64,000 nucleotides of DNA, taken from the NCBI RefSeq assembly GCF_018812025.1, contig NC_063049.1, positions 15,457,734 through 15,521,733 on the forward strand, read 5' to 3'. Source of the DNA: Megalobrama amblycephala (lineage: Eukaryota; Chordata; Actinopteri; Cypriniformes; Xenocyprididae). The stretch's first letter is position 1, and each line of letters starts with the position of its first letter. This document shows, one piece after another, positions 56,149 to 62,969 of the stretch. Position numbers and translations under genes: made by a program. The notes below the pieces were generated by a model. That model did not search any database. It saw only the letters and a list, made by a program, of their open reading frames with translations, and was not told the origin of the DNA.

Positions 56149-56812
56149 TAAAATAATTAAAATATTTCTGTATTTCTGTTTGCTATTTTAATATATTTTA
56201 AAATGTAATTTATTCCTGTGATGGCAAAGCTGAATTTTTAGAATCATTACTCCAGTCTTCAGTGACTTTTATTTATTTATTTACATATGTAATTATAAGT
56301 ACTTTTAAATAATTACACATTAAATTAAATTAGAATTAAATTAAAACAACTGTATGTTAAAAAAAAATTAAATATATAAAATAATATAGCTTCAAAACAT
56401 GGGGGGGGGGGTGCATGAGTAATTGGAAGCAAGCAGAATACACAGCGTCAGAATCTCAGAAATTCTCAGAATTTTAGAATCCAGAATCGTTTGAAAGATA
56501 TATATTATTAATGTTGAAAACAGTTGTGCTGCTTAATATTTTTGTGGAAAATGTTTTTCAGGATTCTTTGATGAATAGAAAGTTCAAAAGAACAGCATTT
56601 ATTAATTTTGTAACATTATATTTGTCTTTACATTTACTTCAATTATCAATTTAATGCATTGTGGCTGAATAAAAGTTTTAATTTCTTTCAAAAAAATATC
56701 TCCTTGACCCAAACTTTTGAACTGTAGTGTACTGTAAATAGATTAAATTTTATGTGATTATATGAGCTAAAACTTGTCTCAACTTTTCCTACAGGACGGT
56801 GGAGGACTCTAA
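28856..56812 (+). CDS. Nectin/PVR-like Ig-superfamily receptor (gene model, 8 exons, 390 aa)
   Basis: Joining exons at 28856-28976, 42759-43100, 43430-43732, 45019-45124, 53361-53503, 55096-55189, 55934-55979 and 56795-56812 gives 1173 nt in one frame with intron phases 1-1-1-2-1-2-0 and GT-AG borders throughout. Product: signal peptide (about residues 1-40), V-set domain, C1-like domain (SCLASNAWPAAEVMWRLG ... YVQCVVKHN), third Ig domain (FQCKVDSNPEPTNYTW ... LNGLYICQASNQYGS), one TM helix (GLFGFFIIFALLVAVAGVVIL) and a ~20-residue tail. In nectin/PVR genes the third domain is also split by an intron, and YPP plus SNPEPT-like motifs open that domain. Family members mediate cell adhesion or act as ligands for immune receptors. 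No C-terminal afadin-binding motif of classical nectins is seen, so a PVR-like role is more likely. Orthology is not assigned. Confidence 0.75.
29521..29563. repeat. Fragment of the palindromic GGTAACACTT hAT MITE
   Basis: GGTAACACTTAACAACAATAATG then TTCATTAGTTAA resembles the left end of the complete copy at 35252-35575. It is interrupted by the element at 29568. Confidence 0.5.
29564..30357. mobile_element. TTAA-flanked AGGTGG element, 786 bp
   Basis: AGGTGGTACAGAGGATGTTTT at 29568 faces AAAACATCCTCTTTACCACCT ending at 30353, with TTAA on both sides. It contains a 35-bp perfect palindrome and a 59-bp tandem duplication. The frames at 29955 and 29994 are products of these repeats. A right-end fragment of the same family is at 32081-32125. 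Confidence 0.65.
30165..30199. repeat. 35-bp perfect palindrome
   Basis: Arms of 17 bases (CCAATCGTTTACGCGAT and its complement) flank a single central G at 30182. Confidence 0.95.
30358..31130. other. Intronic, nothing recognised
   Basis: Within intron 1; no gene or element boundary that I can define. Confidence 0.4.
31131..31287. repeat. Fragment of a Harbinger-type repeat
   Basis: CCCATTTCAGAAAGGAGGTT, AACTCTGAGTATGTTAACCC and GGGAAACTCTGGGTTTTC blocks are characteristic of one terminus of a common fish element. It is cut at its right by the second Tc1 copy. Confidence 0.45.
31290..32080 (-). mobile_element. Tc1/mariner element, copy 2 (truncated)
   Basis: The left terminus CAGGTCCTTCTCAAAAAATT at 31290 preceded by TA, the subterminal repeats and the C-terminal half of the transposase are nearly identical to copy 1. 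It stops abruptly after GGCATTTCCTTCT at 32080, where the right-end fragment of an AGGTGG-type element begins. The N-terminal half and right terminus are missing. Confidence 0.9.
31581..32080 (-). pseudogene. Tc1-like transposase C-terminal half
   Basis: An uninterrupted frame covers the catalytic core from EMPKCLKSSVKY through VMVWGAMSAAG, QHDLAPAHSAKTTGKW (second Asp) and NSPDLNPIENLWDIVK (Glu), to the C-terminal GFPTKY. It lacks the two DNA-binding helices and the first Asp. The open frame extends to 32207, but only into non-homologous flanking sequence. It confirms the single-base deletions that break copy 1. Confidence 0.9.
32081..32125. repeat. Right-end fragment of an AGGTGG-type element
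   Basis: GCAAAAATTTATAAAACAAAACATCCTCTTTAGCACCTTTAA matches the right end of 29568-30353 with few differences. No left end is present next to it. Confidence 0.7.
32241..33303. mobile_element. TTAA-flanked AGGTGCAATATG element, 1055 bp
   Basis: AGGTGCAATATGTAATAATT at 32245 faces AATTATTACATATTGTAACT ending at 33299, both flanked by TTAA. No transposase frame is present; the frames at 32224-32640 and 32964-33250 have no recognisable domains. Confidence 0.65.
33381..33490. repeat. hAT terminus fragment
   Basis: AGGGTTGTCACGATATTAGA followed by an AT stretch and CGCAATATCTCC resembles the AGGGTTGTCACGATA ends of fish hAT elements. There is no partner. Confidence 0.35.
33777..34249 (+). mobile_element. 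Solo LTR of the chromodomain gypsy family, TSD ATAGC
   Basis: A 463-bp unit at 33782-34244 starts TGTCACAGACACGCCAGG and ends CTATCGTAACA. It is flanked by ATAGC at 33777-33781 and 34245-34249. The start is the same as the LTR at 192. It includes CTACTTAAGACAC and AATAAAC motifs. It arose by recombination between two LTRs after insertion into the DIRS terminus. Confidence 0.9.
34530..34998 (-). pseudogene. DIRS tyrosine recombinase, C-terminal part
   Basis: Frames on the minus strand carry FCPPPFTTPDKERLH, ALQTYVHRTTQWRKSEQLFV, the RAHSTRG arginine box and GTGWSTPHTFIRFYSL with the Tyr candidate. Several frames are needed, so frameshifts are present. The connection to the N-terminal part at 37858 is interrupted by the 35003-37847 insertion. 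Confidence 0.8.
35244..35583. mobile_element. Palindromic hAT MITE, 324 bp, TSD AACAATTG
   Basis: GGTAACACTTTAGAATAATGG at 35252 faces its exact complement ending at 35575. The interior is made of TTAACATTAGTTAATG repeats and is largely self-complementary. Identical 8-bp AACAATTG on both sides (35244-35251 and 35576-35583). Confidence 0.88.
35770..35958. repeat. Inverted repeat, 45-bp arms
   Basis: GATCAGCGAACATAAGCAGA... (35768) is the complement of ...GCTTCTGCTTATGTTCACTGATC (35950), continuing through CAACCAAAACTGAATAACACAC with few mismatches. Confidence 0.8.
36644..37208. mobile_element. TTAA-flanked TTCACCCAAAAATG MITE
   Basis: The left end TGGGATTAATTCACCCAAAA at 36648, then AATGAAAATTCTGTCATTAA, faces the complementary right end ending AACTAACTTT at 37204. 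TTAA is outside both. A truncated relative is at 25310-25580. Confidence 0.65.
37858..39475 (-). pseudogene. DIRS RT end / RNase H / recombinase N-terminal part
   Basis: On the minus strand from 39475: a TWGPTLYALMLQDANNR-like late RT/RNase H segment; VRVDITAVASNLNRQGGL and QHILLWAQDKFLSLMAIYIP (38997-38800), the RNase H end; QAAQCPLYFFRSHP and DTWPRMRLYAFPP-type connection; NARAPSTR (38350), the start of the recombinase; and SRFIRGARRLRPPSRTRIPSWDL (38140-38080). Frames change repeatedly. The recombinase would then continue at 34998. Confidence 0.75.
39490..40485. other. Intronic, unclassified, with a long (TA)n tract
   Basis: No gene was recognised. It holds a (TA)n tract of about 40 units at 39814-39892. 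Confidence 0.4.
39814..39892. repeat. (TA)~40 microsatellite
   Basis: Uninterrupted TA dinucleotides. Confidence 0.95.
40486..42423. mobile_element. hAT element, 1922 bp, TSD CCTTAAAG
   Basis: CAGTGGTCGCCAACC at 40494 faces GGTTGGTGACCACTG ending at 42415, with one mismatch. Identical 8-bp CCTTAAAG on both sides. CGATCGACCGGTCGATC lies just inside the left end. A second repeat beginning CTAGTCTGGCTATCACCAGACC (41240) and ending near 42175 is inserted or captured inside. No complete transposase frame. The element ends only ~340 bp before exon 2 of the Ig receptor. Confidence 0.85.
42460..42640. repeat. TTAA-type MITE fragment before exon 2
   Basis: AATGAAAATTCTGTCATCAT and TTCTGCAGAACAAAGAAAG are pieces of the TTCACCCAAAAATG MITE family. 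Confidence 0.5.
42759..43100 (+). CDS. Ig-receptor exon 2: V-set domain
   Basis: The acceptor after a T-rich tract ends AAAG at 42758 and the donor is GTATGG at 43101. It encodes 114 residues with the canonical V-set pattern: first Cys in ATLLCQLTD, core Trp in RIIWKKK, and LLDDGIYTCVF with the D-x-G-x-Y-x-C motif. N-glycosylation sequons are NAT (twice). Phase 1 at both ends, as usual for Ig exons. Confidence 0.9.
43430..43732 (+). CDS. Ig-receptor exon 3: C1-like Ig domain
   Basis: Acceptor TTTAG at 43429, donor GTAAGT at 43733, phase 1-1. Cysteines are in LASCLASNAW and YVQCVVKHN, and the Trp is in EVMWRLG. The NGTITVVSYLLGVP strand is typical of the second domain of nectin/PVR proteins. 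Sequons: NHT, NGT, NYT. Confidence 0.9.
43880..44459. mobile_element. hAT-like element in intron 3 (580 bp)
   Basis: CAGTGCTTCCCACAG at 43880 faces CTATGTGTGGGAAGCACTG ending at 44459. The flanking 8-mers do not match well, so the target duplication has decayed or the ends are slightly off. There is no coding capacity. Confidence 0.65.
45019..45124 (+). CDS. Ig-receptor exon 4: first half of third Ig domain
   Basis: Acceptor CCTAG at 45018, donor GTAATA at 45125. Entering in phase 1 it completes a Tyr codon to give YPPGSVVII, then EFQCKVDSNPEPTNYTW. It ends in phase 2 with AG, which the first base of exon 5 completes to Arg. The PP start and SNPEPTxYxW block are strong nectin/PVR-family landmarks. 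Confidence 0.85.
45661..46728. mobile_element. Inner hAT element in intron 4 (1068 bp)
   Basis: CAGTGGTGTAGTCTACGTG at 45661 faces ACTACAATACACCACTG ending at 46728. Flanking 8-mers AGTGCATC and ACTACATC share 6 of 8 positions, consistent with a decayed duplication. There is no transposase frame. Confidence 0.7.
46760..47250. repeat. Fragment related to palindromic MITE X/Y
   Basis: CCAGGTGAAAAGGAAATATA matches the left terminus of MITE X. AAGTATTCTT/AAGTATT and TAATACATTT blocks follow the same AT-rich style. No right end is visible. Confidence 0.4.
47847..47869. repeat. Poly(A) tract
   Basis: Homopolymer run of A within intron 4. Confidence 0.95.
48570..49240 (-). pseudogene. DIRS tyrosine recombinase (C-terminal catalytic domain largely intact)
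   Basis: The frame 49142-48570 carries the catalytic-domain landmarks: HAFYLPPFTTLDQGKLNLLC, VKALDAYVHRAARWGKTDQL, the second-Arg box RVHSTRG and the C-terminal AGWSSQYTFIRFY with the nucleophilic Tyr candidate. The enzyme would join the circular DIRS DNA into the genome. Upstream, the RAPSTRKLYAA arm-binding start lies in another frame (around 49340-49420) and the connection at 49142-49320 is broken, so the ORF is not continuous. The family recombinase needs both arms. Confidence 0.85.
49320..50190 (-). pseudogene. DIRS RT-C-terminus/RNase H remnant
   Basis: Frame 50190-49609 has LTTDASLTGWGAIMSGRSAQ, the first Asp box of RNase H, then HINRLEMMAVFLAVKYFLP. Frame 49886-49320 begins MEADALSRQGPRPGEW, the end of the RNase H/connection region. 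Different frames overlap, so several frameshifts are present. RNase H would degrade the RNA template in the replication cycle. Confidence 0.75.
50055..50710 (-). pseudogene. DIRS pre-RT region joined to RNase H by deletion
   Basis: The minus-strand reading has SGGRSANPATQCASGRS, equivalent to the SGGRSANPATSCASGRS block at ~22210-22270 in the other DIRS copy. In that copy about 800 bp of RT follow. Here the RMIKVTQRCLRAL-type late RT sequence follows almost at once, so RT domains 1-5 are gone. A second partial copy of the FCQPCHLVCFRAQW / PCRFAVSGHW block at 50520-50690 suggests a local duplication. Confidence 0.65.
50885..51215. repeat. ~60-bp tandem repeat, about 6 units, inside DIRS
   Basis: Units are built on GCTGCCTCGGCAACGCGAGA, then TCCGAGCC, a TATTCTTTAATGAAAACTCA block and CCACGC. 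Units 2-6 are nearly identical; the first is diverged and the fourth is 4 bases shorter. The array lies between gag start and pre-RT remnants on the minus strand. Confidence 0.9.
51490..51544 (-). pseudogene. DIRS gag start fragment
   Basis: The minus-strand ATG at 51544 opens MSSSEEVDIVISI followed by a stop. The acidic MSSSEE start is typical of DIRS gag in fish. The rest of gag is replaced by the tandem repeat array. Confidence 0.55.
53361..53503 (+). CDS. Ig-receptor exon 5: second half of third Ig domain
   Basis: Acceptor TTTTAACAG at 53360, donor GTGAGT at 53504. It encodes VNKSVPYYEGNKLPV and then LSPDLNGLYICQASNQYGSS with the second Cys of the domain. It enters in phase 2 and leaves in phase 1. 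Intron 4 before it is 8.2 kb, almost entirely transposons. Confidence 0.85.
53600..54720. mobile_element. TIR element in intron 5 (approximate limits)
   Basis: AAGCCGTGCTTCCACTGTCG near 53605 and the complement of AGCCGCTTTTCCGCTGTG near 54720 are inverted. Inner GGGCCAACTGGAGC / GCCCAGCACACCACG blocks also correspond. No transposase; the target duplication is unclear. Confidence 0.5.
55096..55189 (+). CDS. Ig-receptor exon 6: transmembrane helix
   Basis: Acceptor TTTACTAG at 55095, donor GTGAGT at 55190. It encodes SSTVCWGLFGFFIIFALLVA followed by VAGVVILKIKP. There is a hydrophobic span of about 23 residues and then a basic stop-transfer KIK, so type I orientation. Phase 1 in, phase 2 out. 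Confidence 0.9.
55569..55646. repeat. (A)n-(TA)n microsatellite
   Basis: An A run is followed by about 38 TA units in intron 6. Confidence 0.95.
55934..55979 (+). CDS. Ig-receptor exon 7: cytoplasmic tail
   Basis: Acceptor ATTTTAG at 55933, donor GTGCGT at 55980. In the frame set by exon 6 it reads PEWILVSQRSNDEGAQ and leaves in phase 0. A second frame (NGFWYHSVPMMKEH) is also open, see the finding on the tail. Confidence 0.6.
56115..56145. repeat. Poly(A) tract
   Basis: Homopolymer run of about 30 A in intron 7; a (G)10 run lies at 56401. Confidence 0.95.
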
Positions 56813-56845
56813 ACAAGATGGGAAGATGGCTGTGATGATCAACAG
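56795..56845 (+). CDS. Ig-receptor exon 8: end of tail, stop at 56810-56812
   Basis: Acceptor CCTACAG at 56794, possible donor GTTGGT at 56846. In frame it adds DGGGL and stops. The stop is 33 nt before the donor, too close for nonsense-mediated decay, so downstream exons could be 3' UTR. In the alternative frame the whole 51-nt exon is open (TVEDSKQDGKMAVMIN). Confidence 0.5.
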
Positions 56846-56952
56846 GTTGGTGATCTTTTATCATTTGTCATATTTATTACAAATAAGTATGTCATAGATG
56901 CAAATCTGTAACAGTGTTCTGTTGGTTTGTATTTTGTTTTGTGATTTCATAG

Positions 56953-57076
56953 GAATGGAGAGCTTTCAGATTAAAGACAGTGACAGCTGTGTGCAGGCCA
57001 ACGCTTCAGTCATGAACTGGATGTCTCAAATCGCCGGATGTGCCTTTTTAAAGAAGAATAACGTTTTTAAGGACTG
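56953..57076 (+). other. Candidate exon downstream of the Ig receptor
   Basis: It is flanked by TTTCATAG and GTAAGG. From ATG at 56955 one frame is open to the donor (MESFQIKDSDSCVQANASVM and onward, 40 codons plus 2 bases). It could be a 3' UTR exon, part of an alternative receptor tail, or the first coding exon of another gene. I do not recognise the peptide. Confidence 0.4.
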
Positions 57077-57079
57077 GTA

Positions 57080-58840
57080 AGGGGAGGATTTAGAGTGAAA
57101 TCACTACAGAGGTTTTTTGTAGCTTCTGTTTTCAGCTAACATGATGGGAGATCACGTACTGTAGATCACACTAGACTCTGTTTAATAGTTTATTAGTTTT
57201 CAGGTACAGAAATAAAGTAAATGTAAAATAGTACTGAAAACGGATGCTATAAACTTAATAAAACATCAGTAAACTTTTGGTCATCAAGCGGATGGGGTCT
57301 GCTACACTAATGAAAGAAGTTTTTGTCTTTTGTTATTTGATTAGCATTAAAGGGCAGACAGCAGCGCTAGGATTATGCAACAATATTATACAGCTCAGTA
57401 CCTTCAGCAGTTAATTAATAAACCATCAGTTTGTTATATCGGCCTTTTTTCTGCTAAAGCCGATATGCCGATGGTTGTAAATTGAGAAAAAATCAGCCGA
57501 TAAATATCGGTGCATCCCATTAAGTAGAAGTAGTGTGCATTTTTTAAGCTGCAAAAGTCCATTCTGAAAACAGTATAATTTTTTAAGCATTCCGTACAGC
57601 TTCCTGACATCTATAAAGCTTGACTCAGATGGGGATGAATTGCATTCATATTGTGTTCTCTGTATCTGCATTGTTTTAGCACCTGATTAATAGAAAATTA
57701 GAGCAAAGCACAATATGCATAGCGCAGTTTCCCATTTTGCACGCCTGGTCTGCTTGTTAGGTGGTGGAAGATTAGGCAGATCTGGCAAGTATTACTTGTG
57801 CTGTACAACATCACTCATTCATGTGTCAGAATCAGTTCTTTAAACTGCTGAAAGTGTGCTTGATTACATACCACATATAGACATAATTCGTCCTCTTGGA
57901 ATTATAATGTTCTATCTGACATTTTTTGTCAAAATTGAGTTATTCACATACTCTTATTCTGTGACAACTTATTTATATTATGTAATGTTTTTGTTAATTT
58001 TGAGTACATTTAAGGATTTTATTTAGAAAGAAAAAGGTTCTGTCTACAAAGTCGAATGGAATGCAAAAACTTTGAAGCTCAATATCTCAACACTGCTCAG
58101 AATGCAGAACCTTGTAATGCCAAGGGGATGATATGTCCTGTTAGTGAGTGAACCGTCAGCACAAAAAGAAAGAGCAGGATATCCTATATCACAGATGTCT
58201 TTTAAAAAAGCGGGGGGAGGGATGGGCGCGGTTTAGTGCTGAGTTACCGCAGACAGGTGTTGTCACTGGTGTTGACTTTTAAACTAACTTTCTTTGAGTT
58301 CTCACTTTGACACTTGAGTGATAAACAATGGCATATTTTGAAAACACTTGCAAAATGTCATCAGTTTTTGATGATAGCAGATGGTATATATGAGTAGTTC
58401 CCATTCTTGTTCATGGAAACTCCCGAAAAGTACAGTACATATCCATTTCAGAGGTTTTGGACATGTTGGATCAGGGTTAGAACTGAATTCTGAATGCAGG
58501 TATAGCTCTGGTTTAAATAGTCATGCTTTATGGATTTACTGTTAGCTGGTGTGAAGATACCCATGTTTTAGCTGGAAAATTCACAATTTTAACTGCAGGT
58601 AGCATATCCTGAGCTAACTGCACAAACTGTCAGAACACTGCCTCACTGCAGCACGGGTTTTCAGAGATTTCTCTCACTCTTTCTGCACTGAATAATTTCA
58701 TGTTAATGGAAATCATTCAATTCCATTTTCTCAATTAAACTTAAGCTTGACTGCATTAGTCAAGCTTTACCACAAAACTTAAGCAAATTTTTTTTTTTTT
58801 TTTTTTTAAGTGGTTTCTCTGTGTTTTTCTCTTCTCTCTG
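57080..58840. other. Intronic/intergenic, nothing recognised
   Basis: It contains ATATCGGC/CCGATATGCCGATGG and ATATCGGTGCATCCC pieces (57437-57518), which look like a decayed hAT terminus. No gene is supported. Confidence 0.35.
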
Positions 58841-58844
58841 TCAG

Positions 58845-58873
58845 CTTGCTACTCAGCATTTTCTTTGCTGATG
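58845..58873 (+). other. Candidate 29-nt exon
   Basis: A strong pyrimidine tract and TCAG acceptor precede it, and GTAAGC follows. Joined to 56953-57076 it continues the open frame (LLLSIFFAD) in matching phase. Confidence 0.4.
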
Positions 58874-60253
58874 GTAAGCTTTGGCCTTTTGACTACAATG
58901 CATATAGAAGCACATTTTTTAACTCTGCAAGCCTTAGCCTAGCTATGTATACCTGGTTTATGTACATTACCTTTAGGTTTATTTAACTAATGTGTGCCTA
59001 TACCAATTGTGTGCGCATGAACTGATTTGGCACTAGTTAAATAAGCTTCCTGGTCCAGGTAGCCTATGCATTATGATTCAGGACACTAGTTATGCCTCAG
59101 TTGATCTGGCCCAGGCATACATAGCTAGTCATCATGTGCTTATCATGGCTCTTCAAAACAGCTGTAATGCAAAAGTCTTGGGGACTTATGTTGTGTTTTT
59201 GTGCAGTTTCAATGTTTTGTTTTGTTTTTTTATCTGTCTGTGCAGCTTTTATATGCTCCCCACAGCATGTCTTTGTACAGCCATGTGTACTTTGTGCTTT
59301 CTCTGCAGCCGCAGTGTAAGATCTTGAACATTTTGCATTTTTTTTCTAAACCTTTTTCTTTTTTACCAAACTGCTTGGACCACAATAATTTATAGTTTTA
59401 TATTTATAATTACCATTTAATATTCAACCAAAATGTATTTGAGAATTTAACCCACATTAAAAAGGTATCCATTTAATTAACAAGATAACTAAAATGGATA
59501 AGAAAATGGATGTTTTCTTAGAACTTTATAAAAAATGTTTAAAAAAAAAAAAAAAAAAAATAACAGTGGTAAACTGATCCACCATTGACTGAAAAAATTC
59601 AGTCATTTTTAAGTGACATTTTATGTCACTTAAAACTGTAGTTTGCTCCATTGGGTAGCCACTTGCTTTGTGAGACAGGCCTCTTGTGTCAAGGTGATTT
59701 AATATGAAGTCCAAAAAATGCAAAGGCTTGAAAAAATGGTGCTATAAAAACTTTTATTTATTTGTATTTAAATTGCTGAGATGAGAAGAACATTAATATT
59801 TTGTTTGTAACAATGTGTAGCCTACATTTTGTAGTAATTTCTACATTCTAAAAAAAATGCATGGAAAAGTCAGTACACCCCTTCATTTATTTCTACCTCA
59901 GGTGCATATTAGAATATCATTAAAGAGGAAGACCACACCTTATATAAGCATCAACGACCTGGTCGCGTTTGCTCGTAAGCTCTGAGATACATAGATACAG
60001 GAAGCAACTGCTTATCAACTTAAGATAATAAGTAATCACGAGGAGAGAAAGTGTCCCTCATACTAGCGGAAGAATGAGTCCTTATAACATTAACGTCATA
60101 TGGCAGCTACTAAACAGCAATAAAATTATTCATGAAGAAATATTTCAAGAAATTTCAGCATAAAACATTGAAAAAATACATTGTAAATATAAACTACTGC
60201 ATTAAAATGTAGAATGAATGTAGAAATGTTGCTGAAGATTATTTATCTTATGA

Positions 60254-60983
60254 CCAGGGGAGGACTGGCCATCGGAAGAACCGGGAGAAATCCTGGTGGC
60301 CTGGCAAATGATTTGGCCCACTGCCCTGTATATTTATTCGAGCTAAGGCAGACAACTACACAACTCTAAAATTATGTTTTTTATACAAATAATAATAAAA
60401 ATGGTTACTATAGTTAAACCATGGTAACCACAAATTTTCAATGTTTTTTCTAGATATTTTCATTATGTAGTTGTTGTTATTATTATACTATTTTTAACAT
60501 TTAGGCAATTTAGAAAATATAGTTTAGTTAAATCTTGAGTATTTAAGTCATTTTAAGATAAAACAATAACACATAATGCCATAATGTAATACTTTAAATT
60601 TAACTAAAATAAATTTACATTGTGCAAAAAAATTACAATGAGGTGGTTGTTTTGCAGGAAGTTGGAGACGTGTTGATGAAAAAGTGACCGGTACAAGAAA
60701 ATTAGTGAATAAAGTAAGCATACACACACACACACAAGTGAGAGACAGAAAGATATCAGGGAAAATGAAAAGAATGAAAAGGAAAATAGAAGTGAAGGTG
60801 CAGTTCAAGAAAGAAACTTTAATTATTTAGCATGGTCCCAGCCTAAGGATTTAAACCTTTTTTATGTTATGGCATGCAAAAAAATAGGGTTCTTCATGGT
60901 TTCAAAATTTGTTGTGGGTGTGTGGGATGGTCTGGATGAGTGTGAGATTTCCCAGTCTGAATTTTTGTCCCAGTCCACCCCTA
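60254..60983. mobile_element. hAT-like element (about 730 bp)
   Basis: CAGGGGAGGACTGGCCATCG at 60254 faces CCAGTCCACCCCTA ending at 60983. The flanking 8-mers match poorly. No transposase frame. Confidence 0.55.
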
Positions 60984-61189
60984 CTCATTTGATGAGGCAG
61001 TGTTTTACAACTACTACTTCTTCTTTTTAGTGTTTTAAAATAGTGACTATTCTGTTTGTTCCTTTACTTTATCGGACACTGTATGTTTGACTCCTGGTTA
61101 AAGTATAATTTTGTTGTTTAAAGGGTAGTTTAGAGTCCGACTCCTTTCCCTTTGTTTTATCCTTTTTTTTTTCTTCTTCTTTTCTCTAG

Positions 61190-61245
61190 GTACTGTTGAA
61201 GTAGGCTACTTGAAAGCCAAACACACTGGCAATGCATTAATAGAT
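61190..61245 (+). other. Candidate 56-nt exon
   Basis: TTTTCTCTAG precedes it after a long pyrimidine tract and GTAAGT follows. In the frame carried from the previous candidate exons it reads GTVEVGYLKAKHTGNALID and ends in phase 0. Together the three blocks give 69 open codons from ATG 56955. No continuation was identified up to 64000. Confidence 0.4.
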
Positions 61246-61249
61246 GTAA

Positions 61250-62540
61250 GTTTACATTTTAGCCTATAACTGAAGGTTGAGGAATGCTTTTAGACTTTAG
61301 CTTTATGTAGCTATCTGTAATGTTTGACAACAATGAAAATTTGTTTCAGCAATATGAGTTTTTGTAAACTGTTTGTAATGTAAACATTAAAATAAAACCA
61401 ATTTATGTTGTAGCCTGGAGTTCAACTATAGACATGCACTGACTCTTGCAGATCATTGTAAGTGTATCAAATGAAGAGAATAGTTTCGATGCACATGGTT
61501 TGGTTTAGGTGGACTTTAAGGTGACACAAGCAGCATTATTTCAAAATCGGCTTCCTTGGTTGCATTTCTCATTTATAAACATAAACCCTGATTCAATTTG
61601 CCACTACTATTTTTCTGATACTTCAGGAAAAAAAAAAAACATGAATTCAAATCATATATTGGTTGAAACACAGTAAGTACACTATAAATCCCTAGAGTAA
61701 AATCGGTTCATGAGCGAGTGTTCATCTTTACGTGTCTGTGTGTTGTTGTGGCCATTTGATCGCTTGTCAGCGTTGCCTAGCAACCACTGTGTCCTGGCAA
61801 GCTAATCAGAGCAGCTGCGCCTGCAGTGCATCACCGCTCCTATATCTGCCTCACATTTTGCTGTTTATTATCAGGTCATTGTTTGCTTATGCCCTGTCGT
61901 TGTTCTCACCATGTCTTGCATTGATTTACTTCAGCCTGTTGCAGTCTCTGTGGTACTAGTGCCTGCTGTTCATCTTCATGACAACATCTGACCCTTTGTC
62001 TTGCTTTATTTCCCTGCACGTTTGTTGCAAAACTTTGTTGCACTCGCAACTGGACCTTGAGTTTTCTATCCTAACAGTATACATAATCACAATCACTGAA
62101 AAACATTTCAAATTAAATTCCTAAATGCAAAGGATGAATAAATATTAGAAGGATTTTATTATAATTAATATTGTGTAGCACATTACATTTTACTATTTAC
62201 TGCATTTTGTTATTCTTCCAGTATAACATCATGGGAGTTTGTTTCTTCTAGTGTGATTTGCTTGTCGCCATTCTCTGATTATTTCTTTGCAGAATCATGG
62301 GTAAAGTAGGGTAACTACAAATTCTGATGTTAAACATGATTAAACATAAAAATTATTTGAAATAATGCAGGCTGATGGCTTTAACAAAAGCATTTACCAT
62401 CAGTTAACAACCTTGTGGCTCACAGTATGTCAGTCTCGAAATGTTTATTTAAAAGTTATCATTAAAAATCAATTCCCCATATGGAGAAAATGAAGAGGAC
62501 TTTAACTGCTGGGAATTGGATTGTTGCACACTATTAGTCT
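61250..62540. other. Non-coding, nothing recognised
   Basis: No element boundary or further exon with convincing splice sites and phase was found. The 75-residue open frame at 61732-61959 has no protein-like features. Confidence 0.35.
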
Positions 62541-62690
62541 AACCAAAGTCCCTTTAAGACAAGTCATTTCATTTGGCAGCCATCTTCGAAACGCCTCTCC
62601 GGCAACTATTTCAGTCATGCAAGTGCAGCTCTATATTCCTTTGAATAGGGAAACATACATTTCTCCCAAGTTGTTCACAAAGTTTAAGTT
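62541..62690. repeat. MITE fragment related to 47951-48170
   Basis: It shares AAGTCCCTTTAAGACAAGTC, GGCAGCCATCTTCG, GTCATGCAAGTGCAGCTC and TTTGAATAGGGAAA with the left half of the MITE that carries the DIRS in intron 4. Confidence 0.65.
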
Positions 62691-62969
62691 TCAGAACTGA
62701 AAACGTCCTTGTTTGTCCAATAAAAGCTTTTATTGACATCAGACCCAATGAACGGCTGATCCTGGAATGTGCCTATCTAGGTGAAACCCTGCCTCTGCAG
62801 AAGAAATGAACACCTACTTCATCATTGCAATGTTAACCCCACCCACATCAGGAGGAGAGAAGAGCAAAGCAAGACTAAAAATAACATTACCTTTCAAAGG
62901 ATCCTAATGCTAAGAATGGATATTTTCAACAATGTGAAGTTGAGCTTATTTGTATATATAAAAATAATA

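Noticed and set aside
59245..59310. Extra exon between the candidate exons at 58845 and 61190
   Set aside because: CTGTGCAG and GTAAGA flank a 66-nt block at about 59245-59310, but the reading has no family resemblance, and the direct 58873/61190 join already matches in phase.
61732..61959. 75-residue cysteine/leucine-rich frame
   Set aside because: Composition follows from a pyrimidine-rich region; no splice sites or family motif.
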